Below are positions 5,047 to 5,065 of a stretch of DNA of 5,065 bases, one piece after another. Position 1 is the stretch's first letter. Every line of letters begins with the position of its first letter. The stretch spans positions 1-5,065 of the forward strand of contig WRGP01000093.1 of assembly GCA_009787135.1 (NCBI GenBank), in the 5' to 3' direction. The position numbers and the translations under genes are program-made. The stretch is from Bacillota bacterium (GTDB lineage Bacteria > Bacillota > Clostridia > Christensenellales > Aristaeellaceae). Below the pieces are notes generated by a model, which saw only the letters and a list, made by a program, of their open reading frames with translations, ran no database searches and was not told where the DNA came from.

Positions 5047-5065
5047 ATGAGCCGCAAGGTGCTCG
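5047..5065 (+). CDS. Start of a divergent gene, six codons visible (runs off the right edge)
   Basis: An ATG at 5047 begins MSRKVL and continues past the window end. A good ribosome binding site, GGAGGAG (5037-5043), lies directly before it. The gene is divergent from hisS and shares a 145-nt intergenic region with the hisS promoter. I could not find a convincing plus-strand promoter: a TATAGA at 4973-4978 lacks a -35 box at the right distance. The product cannot be identified from six residues. Confidence 0.5.

Noticed and set aside
4848..5057. Minus-strand open frame of 69 codons in the hisS upstream region
   Set aside because: It runs through the consensus promoter and the start of the leader, has no ribosome binding site in view, and its translation resembles no known protein.

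Overview
The window reads as chromosomal housekeeping DNA from a GC-rich Firmicute, most likely a Clostridia-type lineage. This is an inference from four things seen here: a hisS-aspS gene pair, a T-box attenuator in front of it, strong AGGAGG ribosome binding sites, and vegetative promoters with near-perfect TTGACA/TATAAT boxes. No mobile element, phage gene, CRISPR array, rRNA or tRNA gene is visible.

Layout. Nearly everything is on the minus strand, so transcription runs from high to low coordinates. A perfect sigma-A-type promoter (4873-4901) starts a leader of about 160 nt that carries a T-box motif, an antiterminator and a competing terminator (4725-4865). Behind it lie hisS (histidyl-tRNA synthetase, 3431-4705), aspS (aspartyl-tRNA synthetase, 1608-3377), a small RseC/SoxR-reducing-type membrane protein (1176-1601) and a thioredoxin (823-1140). 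The spacings of 53, 6 and 35 nt suggest one operon. A 230-nt gap (594-822) then holds a probable terminator, an inverted repeat with an extra half-site, and a second good promoter. That promoter should drive a single-pass membrane protein of unknown function (66-593) and, two bases beyond its stop, the first 21 codons of a tRNA-dihydrouridine synthase (dusB) cut by the window edge. At the right edge, the first six codons of a divergent plus-strand gene are visible behind a good ribosome binding site.

How the genes fit together. hisS and aspS charge tRNA-His and tRNA-Asp, and DusB modifies tRNAs. The RseC-type protein and the thioredoxin are both cysteine-based redox proteins and appear to share the synthetase transcript. 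The most interesting signal is the T-box leader. It is very short, has no His codon upstream of the T-box motif, and has GAC Asp codons in the loop of a small hairpin at the predicted 5' end. Its tRNA-end-binding bulge (UGGC) fits a G discriminator base, as in tRNA-Asp, and not the C73 of tRNA-His. I read this as a compact, Asp-sensing T-box controlling a His/Asp synthetase operon. This rests on folding by eye and needs computational and biochemical confirmation.
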